Assembly: GCF_003814555.1 (NCBI RefSeq)
Contig: NZ_RKQN01000001.1
Span: forward strand, 1,156,566-1,220,565
Direction: 5' to 3'
Length of the DNA stretch: 64,000 nucleotides
DNA from: Vulcaniibacterium tengchongense
GTDB taxonomy: Bacteria > Pseudomonadota > Gammaproteobacteria > Xanthomonadales > Xanthomonadaceae
Part shown: positions 36,294 through 48,494 of the stretch, piece after piece
Numbering within the stretch: position 1 is the first letter of the stretch
How the letters are laid out: every line of letters begins with the position of its first letter
Made by a program: the position numbers and the translations under genes
The notes under the pieces: generated by a model
Databases searched by the model: none
Told to the model about the DNA's origin: nothing
What the model saw: only the letters and a program-made list of their open reading frames with translations

Positions 36294-36923
36294 TCAGCGC
36301 CACTCGCTCAGGCCCTCGCGCTCGTACAGTGCGGCGAACGACGGTCGTGCCTTCATCCGCCCGGCCAGCGCCCCCAGGTGCGGCCAGGCGTCGCCCGGGC
36401 GCGGCATCTTGCGGGTCCAGCGCATCAGCATGACGAGGTAGAAGTCGACGGCGCTGACGCGCTCGCCGAGCAGGTAGGGCCCGCGCGCGGCCAAGTGCGC
36501 GTCCAGCCGTTCCCAGGCCGCTTCCACACGCCGGCGCGCCGCCTCGCGCACCGCATCTTCGGGCAGCCCGTGCAGGTCCTGCGGATACCACCACAGCCGC
36601 ATCGGCGACTGCACCGTGTTGGCGAGGTTGAGCAGCCACTGGCAGTACTCGCCGCGCTGCGGGTCGCCCACGGCGGGCGCCAGCCCCGCTTCGGCATGGC
36701 GGTCGGCCAGGTACAGCACCAGCGCCGCCGCTTCGTACAGCGGCCGCCCGTCGGCGATCAAGGTCGGCACCGTGCCGTTGGGGTTCAGCGCCAGATACTC
36801 CGCGCTCTTCTGCTGCCGGGCGTCCATGTCGACCCGCTGCAGCGCGTGAGGCTGGCCCATTTCGATCAGCAGCCAATGGACCACCAGGCTGGCGGCGCCG
36901 GGCGCGTAATAGAGGCGATACAT
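36294..36923 (-). CDS. glutathione S-transferase
   Basis: A 209-residue cytosolic protein with the two GST domains: thioredoxin-like N-terminal part starting MYRLYYAPGAASLVVHWLL, the glutathione-binding NPNGTVPTLIADG and LYEAAALVLYLADRH, then an all-helical C-terminal part. The serine in the first turn suits the beta class. GAGGAG stands upstream of ATG 36923. Substrate not evident. Followed on the other side by a 290-base gap to the M14 gene with no gene seen. Confidence 0.92.
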   Translation of the reverse strand: MYRLYYAPGAASLVVHWLLIEMGQPHALQRVDMDARQQKSAEYLALNPNGTVPTLIADGRPLYEAAALVLYLADRHAEAGLAPAVGDPQRGEYCQWLLNLANTVQSPMRLWWYPQDLHGLPEDAVREAARRRVEAAWERLDAHLAARGPYLLGERVSAVDFYLVMLMRWTRKMPRPGDAWPHLGALAGRMKARPSFAALYEREGLSEWR

Positions 36924-37213
36924 GGGCGGCTCCTCGGGCGGGGCGGGCATGATCGCATGCGGGCGCGGCGCGCCGGCGCGTCGCGGCTCGGCCGTTTCCG
37001 GCCGCGATGGACACGGAAACGGCGGGCGCCGCGGCGCCGTGCAAGGCCGCGAACGGGCGCGGCTGCGCCGCGTTTCCTCCGCCCGTCGCGGCGAGCACGG
37101 CCACGCGGCCGCGAACTGCTGCCAGACGGCGGCGGCAGCGTGACCTTGGACAGGCGGTGCGCCGCGCGCGCTCGGCTACCATGCGCCGACCTCACAGCCG
37201 AGACGCTCGCGCG

Positions 37214-38983
37214 ATGATCCGCCCGCTCCTGCTCGCCGCCCTGATCGCTTCCGCCCTGCCTGCCGCCGCGACCGCCGCGGACCCGGGCCTGACCACCGTC
37301 GCCGAGCGCAGCGGCTTCCTCAGGACCGGCCGCTACGACGAAGTGGTCGCGCTGTGCGCGGCCTTCGCCCAACGCTACCCGCAGGCGGTGCGCTGCGCCG
37401 ACTTCGGCACCACGCCGGAGGGGCGGCCGATGAAGGTGCTGATCGCCTCCACGTCCGGCGCGCTCACCCCGGAGGCGGCCCGGGCCCGGGGCTTGCCGGT
37501 GACGCTGGTCCAGGGCGGCATCCACGCCGGCGAGATCGACGGCAAGGACGCGGGCTTCCTCGCCCTGCGCGAGATGCTCGACGGCCAGGCCGCGCCGGGC
37601 GCGCTGGAGCGGCAGGTGCTGCTGTTCGTGCCGGTGTTCAACGTCGACGGTCACGAGCGGTTCCGGGCCTGGAACCGGCCCAACCAGCGCGGCCCCGAGG
37701 AAATGGGCTGGCGCACCACCGCGCAGAACTACAACCTCAACCGCGACTACGCCAAGGCCGACTCGCCGGAGATGCAGGCGATGCTCGCGCTGGTCGAGGC
37801 CTGGGACCCGCTGGTCTACGTCGACCTGCACGTCACCGACGGCGCCAAGTTCGAGCACGACGTGTCGATCCAGGTCGAGCCGGTGCACGCCGGCGACGAG
37901 CGCCTGCGCCGGGCCGGCACCGCGCTGCGCGACGGCGTGATCGCGCGCCTGGCCAAGCAGGGCTCGCTGCCGCTGCCGTTCTACCCCTCCTTCGTGCAGT
38001 ACGACGACCCGGCGTCCGGCTTCGAGGACGACGTCGCCACGCCGCGCTTCTCGCACGGCTATTTCTTCCTGCGCAACCGCATCGGCATGCTGGTGGAGAC
38101 GCATTCCTGGCGCGACTACCCGCATCGGGTGCGGGTGACCCGCAACACCGTGCTGGCGACGCTGGACCTGGTGGCGCGCCACGGCCGCGCGTGGCTGCGC
38201 CAGGCGCGCGAGGCCGATGCGCGCGCGGCGAAGCTCGGCGGCCAGCCGGTACCGCTGGACTACCAGGCCACCGGGCAGGCCCGCACCATCGCCTTCCGCG
38301 GCTACGCCTACACGCGCACGTCGTCGGAGGTCTCCGGCGCGCTGATGACCCGCTACGACGAGAGCCGGCCGCAGATCTGGCGCGTGCCGCTGCGCGACCG
38401 GATCGTGCCGGCGCTGACCGTCACCGCGCCCAAGGGCGGCTATCTGGTGCCGGCCGCGCATGCGGCCCGGGTCGGCGCCAAGCTCGACCAGCACGGCATC
38501 GGGTACCGCCGCCTCGACGCCGCGCTCGCCGGGGCGCAGGTGGAAGCGTTCCGCGCCGACCAGGCCGAGTTCTCGAACCAGTCCGTCGAAGGCCACCAGC
38601 GCACCACGCTGGCAGGCGCCTGGCGGCGCGAGACGCGCGACGTCAGCGCCGGCGCGCTGTTCGTGCCGATCGCCCAGCCCAAGGCGCGCCTGGCGATGGC
38701 GCTGCTCGAACCGCAGGCGCCGGACGCGCTGGCCGCCTGGGGCGAGTTCAACAACGCCTTCGAGCGCAAGGAGTACATGGAGGACTACGTCGCCGAGGAG
38801 GTCGCGCGCGAGATGCTGCGCGACCCGCAGGTCAAGGCCGAATTCGAGCGCCGGCTGCGGGAGGACCCGGCGTTCGCCAAGGATCCGCAGGCGCGGCTGG
38901 AATTCTTCGCCCGCCGGCACGCGTCCTGGGACGACCGCTACAACCTGTACCCCGTGCTGCGCACCGACGCCGTGCCGCGCTGA
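37214..38983 (+). CDS. secreted M14-family zinc carboxypeptidase
   Basis: A 589-residue exported protein: signal peptide to about ATA (21), then an M14 (carboxypeptidase A-like) catalytic domain. The zinc pair is H104 and E107 in GGIHAGEIDGKD; the third ligand lies in YVDLHVTDG; the general-base glutamate is in GMLVETHSW. The C-terminal 250 residues form an extra domain of the kind found in Xanthomonadales peptidases. It probably trims peptides or peptidoglycan stems in the periplasm; specificity is not evident. ATG 37214 opens directly into the signal peptide. Confidence 0.88.
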   Translation: MIRPLLLAALIASALPAAATAADPGLTTVAERSGFLRTGRYDEVVALCAAFAQRYPQAVRCADFGTTPEGRPMKVLIASTSGALTPEAARARGLPVTLVQGGIHAGEIDGKDAGFLALREMLDGQAAPGALERQVLLFVPVFNVDGHERFRAWNRPNQRGPEEMGWRTTAQNYNLNRDYAKADSPEMQAMLALVEAWDPLVYVDLHVTDGAKFEHDVSIQVEPVHAGDERLRRAGTALRDGVIARLAKQGSLPLPFYPSFVQYDDPASGFEDDVATPRFSHGYFFLRNRIGMLVETHSWRDYPHRVRVTRNTVLATLDLVARHGRAWLRQAREADARAAKLGGQPVPLDYQATGQARTIAFRGYAYTRTSSEVSGALMTRYDESRPQIWRVPLRDRIVPALTVTAPKGGYLVPAAHAARVGAKLDQHGIGYRRLDAALAGAQVEAFRADQAEFSNQSVEGHQRTTLAGAWRRETRDVSAGALFVPIAQPKARLAMALLEPQAPDALAAWGEFNNAFERKEYMEDYVAEEVAREMLRDPQVKAEFERRLREDPAFAKDPQARLEFFARRHASWDDRYNLYPVLRTDAVPR

Positions 38984-39006
38984 CGATCCCTGAACACGCG
39001 CGCGGC

Positions 39007-39018
39007 TAGGCTGCGCGC
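39007..39018 (+). promoter_or_regulatory. putative leaderless promoter box
   Basis: TAGGCT (39007-39012), then six bases (GCGCGC), then the ATG of the MliC-fusion gene. No good -35 box is visible. Confidence 0.4.
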
Positions 39019-39732
39019 ATGGACGCCCGGTTCCGTCGGATGCGGCGCCTGCCGATCGTTGCGTTCGCCTGCGCCGCCGCGCTCGCCGGCTGCCGCACCG
39101 AGCGCGACGGCGGCACGGCGCGGCCGGTGCCGGCCCCGCCGGCAGCAGCGGCGTCCGCGCGCGCCGGCGCGAGCCCCCCGGCTGCGCCCGCCAGCCATTG
39201 GCGATGCGGCGAGCAGCGGGTCCGCGCCGAGTTCGACAACGCAGCCCGGCGCGTGGCCTTGTCCCTGCCCGGCCGCGCCCTGGCCCTGCCGCAGGCGCCC
39301 GCGGCCTCGGGCGCGCGCTACGCCGACGGGCGCGGCAACGAGTTCTGGACCAAGGGCGAGCACGGCACGCTGGCACTGGCCGGCGAAACCGCGCGCGAAT
39401 GCCGGCGCGAGCCGACGCCCCGGGAGGCCGCCGCCGCGCGCGGCGTCGGCTTCCGCGCCGGCGGCAACGAGCCCGGCTGGTACGTCGAAGTGGGACACGG
39501 CGAGGCGCCGGCGCTGCGCGCGGTGCTCGACTACGGCGAGCGCCGGCTCGATCTGCCGCATACCGCCGCGGCCGCGGACGGCCTCGCCGGCACCGCGGCG
39601 GACGGCACCCCGGTGCGGTTGCGGATCGAACGCACGCCCTGCACGGACGCCATGAACGGCCAGCGCTTCCCCGCGCGCGCCGAGCTGCGCGTCGGCGACA
39701 GGACCTACCACGGCTGCGGGGCCTTCCTGTAG
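39019..39732 (+). CDS. lipoprotein fusing MliC and COG3650-type domains
   Basis: A 237-residue predicted lipoprotein: signal ending AALAGC with C25. Residues about 60-128 match MliC, the membrane-bound inhibitor of C-type lysozyme (WRCGEQRV, then SGARYADG and FWTKGEHGTL with the conserved W-T-K-G). Residues about 140-237 match COG3650-type proteins (FRAGGNEPGWYVEV, CTDAMNGQRFPARAEL, YHGCGAFL). It is likely anchored in the outer membrane's inner leaflet, where MliC proteins block host or rival lysozymes. The role of the second domain is unknown. Confidence 0.8.
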   Translation: MDARFRRMRRLPIVAFACAAALAGCRTERDGGTARPVPAPPAAAASARAGASPPAAPASHWRCGEQRVRAEFDNAARRVALSLPGRALALPQAPAASGARYADGRGNEFWTKGEHGTLALAGETARECRREPTPREAAAARGVGFRAGGNEPGWYVEVGHGEAPALRAVLDYGERRLDLPHTAAAADGLAGTAADGTPVRLRIERTPCTDAMNGQRFPARAELRVGDRTYHGCGAFL

Positions 39733-39762
39733 CCGCACCCAAGCGAACGAGAGGACCCGCGC

Positions 39763-40143
39763 ATGCTCGAGATCCTGCCTTCCCCGCCGCACGTGGCCGC
39801 GTTCCACTTCACCGGCACGCTCACCGGCGCCGACTACGACCGCTGCATCGCCGAGCTCGAGGCCCGCCTCGGCGGCTACCGCCGCATCGGCCTGTACGTC
39901 GACCTGACCGGCTTCACCGGCCTCACCGCCGAAGCCCTGGGCAAGGACCTGCGCTACGCGCTGGGCAAGTTCGGCGAGTACCACCGCTTCGCCCGCGGCG
40001 CGGTGATCACCGAACGCGAATGGATGGCGCGGGTGTCGGAGTTCGCCGGCGTGTTCTTCCCGGGCACCGAGATCCGCGCGTTCGCCCCCGGCGAGCGCGC
40101 CGAGGCGATGGCCTGGGCGGCGGACGTGCCGGCGGAGCGCTGA
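39763..40143 (+). CDS. SpoIIAA-like (STAS-related) protein
   Basis: A 126-residue soluble protein of the SpoIIAA-like family: alternate strands and helices with FTGTLTGADYDRCI near the start, VDLTGFTGLTAEAL in the middle and VFFPGTEIRAF near the end. The family is related to STAS anti-sigma antagonists, but the phosphorylatable serine pattern of true SpoIIAA is not evident. Purine-rich GAGAGGA precedes the ATG. It lies 30 bp after the lipoprotein gene on the same strand. Confidence 0.8.
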   Translation: MLEILPSPPHVAAFHFTGTLTGADYDRCIAELEARLGGYRRIGLYVDLTGFTGLTAEALGKDLRYALGKFGEYHRFARGAVITEREWMARVSEFAGVFFPGTEIRAFAPGERAEAMAWAADVPAER

Positions 40144-40286
40144 CCGCCGCGACGCGAGCACGCGCGGCCGCCGCATGCCGGTGGCCCGCGGCCGGATGCC
40201 GCCGAGGCCCCGGCCGGCGCCGCGAGGCCGATCGACCAGGCGCGGGCCGCTCCGCCGCGGCGACGCGCCGCCGCCGGCTCCGGCGG

Positions 40287-40871
40287 TCACCCCAACGGCC
40301 ACTCCCCGAGCAGCGTGTAGGCATTGCGCTGGCCCAGCTCGCTGTGGACCAGCACGAAGCGGTCGACCCGCCAATGCAGCGGCACGATCGGGGTTTCCGG
40401 CAGCGCGCGGCGCGCATCGCGGACCACGGTCAGGTGCGGCGCCAGCGTCCTGTGCCCGGACGCATCGCGCAGCCGTCGCTGCGCCAACGCCTCCCCGAGG
40501 CGCCGCCACAGCGCCTGCAGCGCCGCGTGGTCCGGCGCGCAGCCGAGCCACCAGGGAATCGAGCGGTTGCGGCCGAAACTGCCGGCCCGGTCCAGCACCA
40601 GTTCGAACGCCGGCGCGCGCACCGCATCGCCTGCGGCACGCGCGCCGGCGAGCGCCGATGCCGGCAACTCGCCCGGGAAATCGCCGAGGAACCGCAGGGT
40701 CAGGTGATAGCGCCGCGGATTGAGCAGGCGCCCGTCGTTGCCGTGCCGGCGGCGCAGCTCGGCGGCCACGCCGGCGGCCTGTGCGCGCAACGCGTCGTCG
40801 GGCCACAGGGCGAAGAACAGCCGGTGCAACGGCTGCGGCGCGGGCGCCGGGAACAGGTCGGGTTGCGTCAT
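40287..40871 (-). CDS. thpR: RNA 2',3'-cyclic phosphodiesterase
   Basis: LigT/2H phosphoesterase of 194 residues that opens 2',3'-cyclic phosphate ends of RNA. The two H-x-T motifs are complete: H56-L-T58 in YHLTLRF and H146-L-T148 in PHLTVVR. LHRLFFALWP near the start is the family's first strand. The ATG at 40871 has a TAGACT box six bases upstream, so the mRNA may be leaderless. Confidence 0.9.
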   Translation of the reverse strand: MTQPDLFPAPAPQPLHRLFFALWPDDALRAQAAGVAAELRRRHGNDGRLLNPRRYHLTLRFLGDFPGELPASALAGARAAGDAVRAPAFELVLDRAGSFGRNRSIPWWLGCAPDHAALQALWRRLGEALAQRRLRDASGHRTLAPHLTVVRDARRALPETPIVPLHWRVDRFVLVHSELGQRNAYTLLGEWPLG

Positions 40872-40883
40872 CGGCGCAGTCTA
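40872..40883 (-). promoter_or_regulatory. putative leaderless promoter box of thpR
   Basis: On the minus strand TAGACT (40878-40883), six bases GCGCCG, then ATG. No clear -35 box. Confidence 0.4.
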
Positions 40884-41045
40884 GCGCCTCGCCCTTCCGC
40901 CTCCGCCGCCGGTGCGAGCGCTGCACGGCCCGCCGCATCGATGGTTCCACCTCGCCGCCGTACGCCGCTGCGCGACGGCCGATGCCGCCTTCGTCCGCCT
41001 CGCCCGCGATGCCGCCCCCACCGGATCGCAGGAGCGCGGCCCGAT

Positions 41046-41663
41046 CTACCCGCCTCGCGCGGCGGACCGCAACGGCTGCGGCGGGCGCACCCGGAACGCC
41101 AGGCTGATGCGCGGCCCGACCGCATCGCGGGTCTTGGGTACGCCATGGTCGTAGTGGTACTGCGACAGGTGGCTCATCACCAGCAGGCTGCCGGGCGCCA
41201 GCTCCAGGTGCACCGCCGTGCGCGGCGGCGCCTTGGCGCGGATCGTCATCCGGCGCGGCGCCCCCAACGACAGCACCGCGATCGGCTGGCCCGGCTCGAG
41301 GCCGTGCAGCTTGTCGTTGTGCGGGGCGACGCTGTCGCGGCCGTCGCGGTACAGGTTCAGGCCGGCCGCGTTGAATGGGGCCGGCAGCAGGGAAACGACC
41401 GCGCGCTGCGCCTCGCGCAGCGCCGGCGGCAGATCGGGCGCATCCAGCCGGTAGCCGGCGACCAGGCGCGGCACGTCGACCACGCGGTCGTACATCGGCC
41501 GGCGCTGCGCCTGCCAGGCCACCTGTTCGCGCAGCTCGTCGAACCAACGCGCCGCGAGCGGCTGCGGCACCAGCGCCGGGAAGTAGCGCACGCCGCCCTC
41601 GGCGTCGTCGAAGATCCGTTGCGGCCCGCTTTCGAACAGGCCGCACTGCATTGCCATGCCCAT
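41046..41663 (-). CDS. AlkB-family 2-oxoglutarate/Fe(II) dioxygenase
   Basis: Oxidative demethylase of the AlkB family (alkylated nucleic acids or other substrates), 205 residues. Iron ligands H115-x-D117 in VAPHNDK and H173 in YDHGVPK; the 2-oxoglutarate arginines are R185 and R191 in PRISLAFR. NLYRDGRDSVAPHND is the classic N-x-Y-x7-H-x-D pattern. Similar to the ALKBH2/3-like proteins of Xanthomonads. ATG 41663 is used; in-frame ATGs at 41657 and 41651 are equally possible. Confidence 0.9.
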   Translation of the reverse strand: MGMAMQCGLFESGPQRIFDDAEGGVRYFPALVPQPLAARWFDELREQVAWQAQRRPMYDRVVDVPRLVAGYRLDAPDLPPALREAQRAVVSLLPAPFNAAGLNLYRDGRDSVAPHNDKLHGLEPGQPIAVLSLGAPRRMTIRAKAPPRTAVHLELAPGSLLVMSHLSQYHYDHGVPKTRDAVGPRISLAFRVRPPQPLRSAARGG

Positions 41664-41725
41664 GGCGCCAGCATGCGCGAAACGCGTCGCACCGGCTGCG
41701 CCGCGGCGGCGGCGAGGCTGAACCG

Positions 41726-43609
<1,884 letters not shown>

Positions 43610-43621
43610 CGCGGCATTGTA
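43610..43621 (-). promoter_or_regulatory. putative leaderless promoter box of uup
   Basis: TACAAT (43616-43621 on the minus strand), six bases GCCGCG, then the uup ATG. No convincing -35 box. Confidence 0.45.
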
Positions 43622-43814
43622 CGGCCAACCCCTCCCCGCCCGCCGGCGGCCGGCGTTCTTCGCCACGGGTTTGCGCGGATGCGCGCGGCGGAAGCGATCG
43701 GAGGGAGAACGCGGCGGAGCGATGCATCGCGGCCCGTCGGCGTCTTCGTCCGCGTCGGTCCGCGCAGCGCCGTCGCCGAAAATCGGCCCGCCCGCATGGG
43801 ATGATGAAAACGCC

Positions 43815-44735
43815 ATGAAGCCGACCCTGCGCGCGCTCGCCGCTCCCGCTTCGGCCCAGATCCGCCGCTGGGTGCTAAGCGCCTTCCCGCGCGGCCACAG
43901 CGGCATCGACTACGACCGTCCCGCCGGCGATCCGGGCCTGTTCGGCCCCGACAGCGTCACCTGGCGCATCCACGCCGACTTCCCCGGCATGCTGTCCGGC
44001 GGGTTGTGCGCGCTGATGTTGCAGACCCTGCATCCGCTGGCGCTGGCGGGCGTCTGGGACCATTCGAACTTCCGTGCGGACCTGGTCGGGCGGCTGCGCC
44101 GCACCACCAACTTCGTCGCCGGCACCACCTACGCATCGCGCGCCGAGGCGGAGAAGCTGATCGCCCGGGTCGCCGCGATCCACGCGCAGGTCCGGGGTGC
44201 GGCGCCCGACGGGCGCCCGTACCGCGCCGACGATCCGCGCCTGCTGACCTGGGTGCACGTCACCGAGAGCTACGGCTTCCTCGAAGGCTTCCGCCGCTAC
44301 GCGCCGCTGCCGCTGCCGGCCGGCGCGGCCGACGCCTACTACGCCGAGGTGCGCCGCGTCGCCGAGGCGCTGGGCGCGCGCGAGGTACCGGCCTCCGAGG
44401 CGGAAGTGCGCGACTACTTCGCGCAGGTCCGCGGCGAACTGCGCTACGACCGACGCTCGCGCGAAGTGCTCGACGTGCTGGCGCGGATCCGTCTGCCGGT
44501 GCCGGCCGCCGGCCTGTCGCGCGACCTGTTCCTCGGCGCAGGCGCGGCGCTGCTGCCGGACTGGGCCGGGCCGTTGCTGCGGCGCGGGCCGGGCCGGCGC
44601 TTGCAGGCGGCCGTCGCCGCGCGCACCCTGCGCGCGATCGCGCCGCTGTTCCGGATCGCCCTCGACGACGGCGTCGCCCCGCGCGCGTGCCGGCGCGTGG
44701 CGCGCGACCCCTCGCTGCTGGAACGCTGGCCATAG
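43815..44735 (+). CDS. DUF2236/MpaB-like oxygenase family protein
   Basis: A 306-residue protein of the DUF2236 family (latex-clearing-protein and MpaB-like b-type heme oxygenases). Recognisable blocks: SVTWRIHADFPGMLSGGLCALMLQTLHPLALAGV at the start (given by its parts ADFPGML and LQTLHPLAL), then TTYASRAEAEKLI, HVTESYGFLEGFRRY and, near the C terminus, PDWAGPLL. No signal peptide. The family's function in bacteria is largely unknown. It is convergent with selO, with 18 bases between stop codons. Confidence 0.85.
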   Translation: MKPTLRALAAPASAQIRRWVLSAFPRGHSGIDYDRPAGDPGLFGPDSVTWRIHADFPGMLSGGLCALMLQTLHPLALAGVWDHSNFRADLVGRLRRTTNFVAGTTYASRAEAEKLIARVAAIHAQVRGAAPDGRPYRADDPRLLTWVHVTESYGFLEGFRRYAPLPLPAGAADAYYAEVRRVAEALGAREVPASEAEVRDYFAQVRGELRYDRRSREVLDVLARIRLPVPAAGLSRDLFLGAGAALLPDWAGPLLRRGPGRRLQAAVAARTLRAIAPLFRIALDDGVAPRACRRVARDPSLLERWP

Positions 44736-44753
44736 GCGCTCGGGCCTCGGTCC

Positions 44754-46313
<1,560 letters not shown>

Positions 46314-46453
46314 GGGCGCGGCGGAGGCCTGGGGTCCTTCCGACATGGAGGCGACGCGCCGGCATGCAAGCGGCGCATCGGGCGCAACGGAATCCTCACC
46401 GGCCCGCGCCCGCGATGGCCTAGACTGGCCCGCCCTGCCGAGAGCGCGCGCCC

Positions 46454-46597
46454 ATGGCCAAGCCCAACTATCCCTTCGAGAAGCGCCAGCGCGAACTCGC
46501 CAAGAAAAAGAAGCAGGACGAGAAGCTGGCCCGTCGCCAGGCCGCGCGCGGCGAGGCGCCCGCCCGTCCGCCGGCCTCCGACGCGAACGGCAAGTGA
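46454..46597 (+). CDS. small conserved basic protein, 47 residues
   Basis: Reads [20 protein letters not shown], then [14 protein letters not shown] and a short Pro/Ala tail. I recognise this N-terminal pattern ([20 protein letters not shown]) from short uncharacterised proteins of many proteobacteria. Highly charged, probably one helix. It lies ten bases before the YaiI gene on the same strand and may be coupled to it. Function unknown. Confidence 0.75.
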   Translation: MAKPNYPFEKRQRELAKKKKQDEKLARRQAARGEAPARPPASDANGK

Positions 46598-46607
46598 GCG
46601 CGGCGGC

Positions 46608-47072
46608 ATGACCGCCGCATCCGCGCCGCGCATCTGGGTCGACGCGGACGCCTGCCCGGCGCCGATCCGCGAGATCCTGTTCCGCGCCGCCGAACGCACC
46701 GGCGTGCAGGTGCTGCTGGTCGCGAACCAGTGGCTGCGCACGCCGGCCTCGCGCCACGTGCGCGCGATCCAGGTCGCGGGCGGGCCCGATGCGGCCGACG
46801 ACGAGATCGTGCTGCACCTGCGCGCCGGCGACCTGGTGGTCACCCAGGACATCCCGCTCGCGGCGCGGGCGCTGGACAAGGGCGCAGCCGCGCTGGACCC
46901 GCGCGGCGCACCGTTCTCCCGCGACGACATCGGCCAGCGCCTGTCGATGCGCAGCTTCATGGAGGAACTGCGCGGCGCCGGCGTGCAGACCGGCGGGCCG
47001 GCGGCCTTCCACGCGCGCGACCGGCAAGCGTTCGCGGCGCAACTCGACCGCTGGCTCGCGCGCCGGGTCTGA
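46608..47072 (+). CDS. YaiI/YqxD (DUF188) family protein
   Basis: A 154-residue cytosolic protein of the YaiI/YqxD family, a PIN-like fold of unknown function. [16 protein letters not shown] near the start (residues 9-24) is the family's acidic signature; [11 protein letters not shown] and [11 protein letters not shown] also match. It follows the 47-residue gene by ten bases. Its stop is three bases from the stop of the convergent MFS gene. Confidence 0.9.
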   Translation: MTAASAPRIWVDADACPAPIREILFRAAERTGVQVLLVANQWLRTPASRHVRAIQVAGGPDAADDEIVLHLRAGDLVVTQDIPLAARALDKGAAALDPRGAPFSRDDIGQRLSMRSFMEELRGAGVQTGGPAAFHARDRQAFAAQLDRWLARRV

Positions 47073-47075
47073 GCC

Positions 47076-48269
47076 TCAGGCGCGCACGGTGCGCGCGTTC
47101 GCCGCCACCGCCGCCAGGCCTGCCGCGAGCAGCGCGAACGCCCACAGCAGGCCGATCCGATGCGCGACGAAACCGATCAGCGCCGGGCCGACCAGCAGGC
47201 CGGCATAGCCGAGCGTGCTGATCGCCGACACCGCGGCGCTGGCCGGCATCGCGCGTTGGCGGCCCGCGGCGGTGAACAGGATCGGCACCAGGTTCGAGGC
47301 GCCCAGCCCGACCAGGGCGAAGCCGAACAGCGCGACGGGCGCGGCGTCCACGCCGGCGGCCAGGGCGAAGCCGATCGCGGCGCACAGCGCGCCGCCGAGG
47401 AACACGCGGGACGGGCCGAGCCGCTGCACCACGCGGTCGCCGGTCATCCGGCCCAGACTCATCGCGGCCGCGAACGCCGCGTAGCCGACCCCGGCCAGCG
47501 CGGCCGGTACGCCGCGCTCGTCGCGCAGCAACAGCGCGCTCCAGTCCAGCATCGCGCCTTCGGCCAGGAACACGACGAAGCACAAGGCGCCGATCACCGC
47601 CACCGCGCCGCGCGGCAGCGCCGGCAGCAGCCCGCCGTGGCTCTCGCGGTCGCCCTCGCGCAGCAGGCCGGAAGCGGCGTACAGCAGCAGCGCGGCCAGC
47701 GCCACGGCGACCGCGAGCGTCGCCGCCAGCGGCGTCGTCCCCAGCCACAGCAGCGCCGACACCGCGCCCGCGCCGACGATGCCGCCGATGCTGAAATAGC
47801 CGTGGAAGCCCGACATCAGCGCGCGGCCGCGGTCCTTCTCCACCGCCACCGCCTGCAGGTTGATCGCCACGTCGAAGGTGCCGATCGCCGCGCCCAGGCC
47901 GAACAGCGCCAACGCCAGGCCCGGCAGGCTCGACAGCCAGGCCAGCCACGGCAGGACCAGGCACAGCGCCGCGCCGGAGGCGAGGATCACGCGGCGGCAA
48001 CCCGCACGCGCGGCGATGCCGCCGGTCACCGGCATCGCCAGCAGCGATCCGAAGCCCAGCGACAGCAGCAGCAGGCCCAGCGTGGCCTCGTCGATGCCGG
48101 CGCGCGCCTTGGCGTACGGCACCAGCGGCGCCCACGCGCCCATGGCCAGGCCGGCGACCAGGAACACCGCGCGGGTGGCGCGGCGATGGCGCGAGCCGAG
48201 CCTGGGCGCCGCGGCCAGCGGCTCGGATTCGGCGATGGCATGGGCCAGGTCGAGTTCGGGATCGTTCAC
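47076..48269 (-). CDS. MFS transporter
   Basis: A 397-residue inner-membrane carrier with about 12 helices, of the YbjJ/FucP-like group of the major facilitator superfamily: RATRAVFLVAGLAMGAWAPLVP in helix 1, AINLQAVAVEKDRGRALMSGFHGYFSIGG after helix 4 (the HGYFSIGG block is typical). Substrate unknown. GTG 48269 is the likely start; no Shine-Dalgarno is obvious. Upstream to the helicase gene there are 225 bases without a gene. Confidence 0.85.
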   Translation of the reverse strand: MNDPELDLAHAIAESEPLAAAPRLGSRHRRATRAVFLVAGLAMGAWAPLVPYAKARAGIDEATLGLLLLSLGFGSLLAMPVTGGIAARAGCRRVILASGAALCLVLPWLAWLSSLPGLALALFGLGAAIGTFDVAINLQAVAVEKDRGRALMSGFHGYFSIGGIVGAGAVSALLWLGTTPLAATLAVAVALAALLLYAASGLLREGDRESHGGLLPALPRGAVAVIGALCFVVFLAEGAMLDWSALLLRDERGVPAALAGVGYAAFAAAMSLGRMTGDRVVQRLGPSRVFLGGALCAAIGFALAAGVDAAPVALFGFALVGLGASNLVPILFTAAGRQRAMPASAAVSAISTLGYAGLLVGPALIGFVAHRIGLLWAFALLAAGLAAVAANARTVRA

Positions 48270-48441
48270 GGCGGAAGGCACGGCGGAAAAACGGCGGCGG
48301 GGTCGCGCGGCGCCGCGCGAGACGCGAGACGCGATTGTGCGCGAACCCGCATCGCGCCGCCGCATGCGCGCGCCGAACCGCCGCAACGCGCACAACGGCG
48401 CGCGGGCGAACGCGATCCACGGCGCCATCACCGCCAACGGT

Positions 48442-48447
48442 TACACT
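48442..48447 (+). promoter_or_regulatory. putative -10 box of the deaD-type gene
   Basis: TACACT, 47 bases before the ATG, would give a leader of about 41 bases. No strong -35 match is seen. Confidence 0.3.
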
Positions 48448-48494
48448 GTGCGGTCCCGACCGGCGCAGGCCGGCGCTGCCGAAACCCCAGTCCC

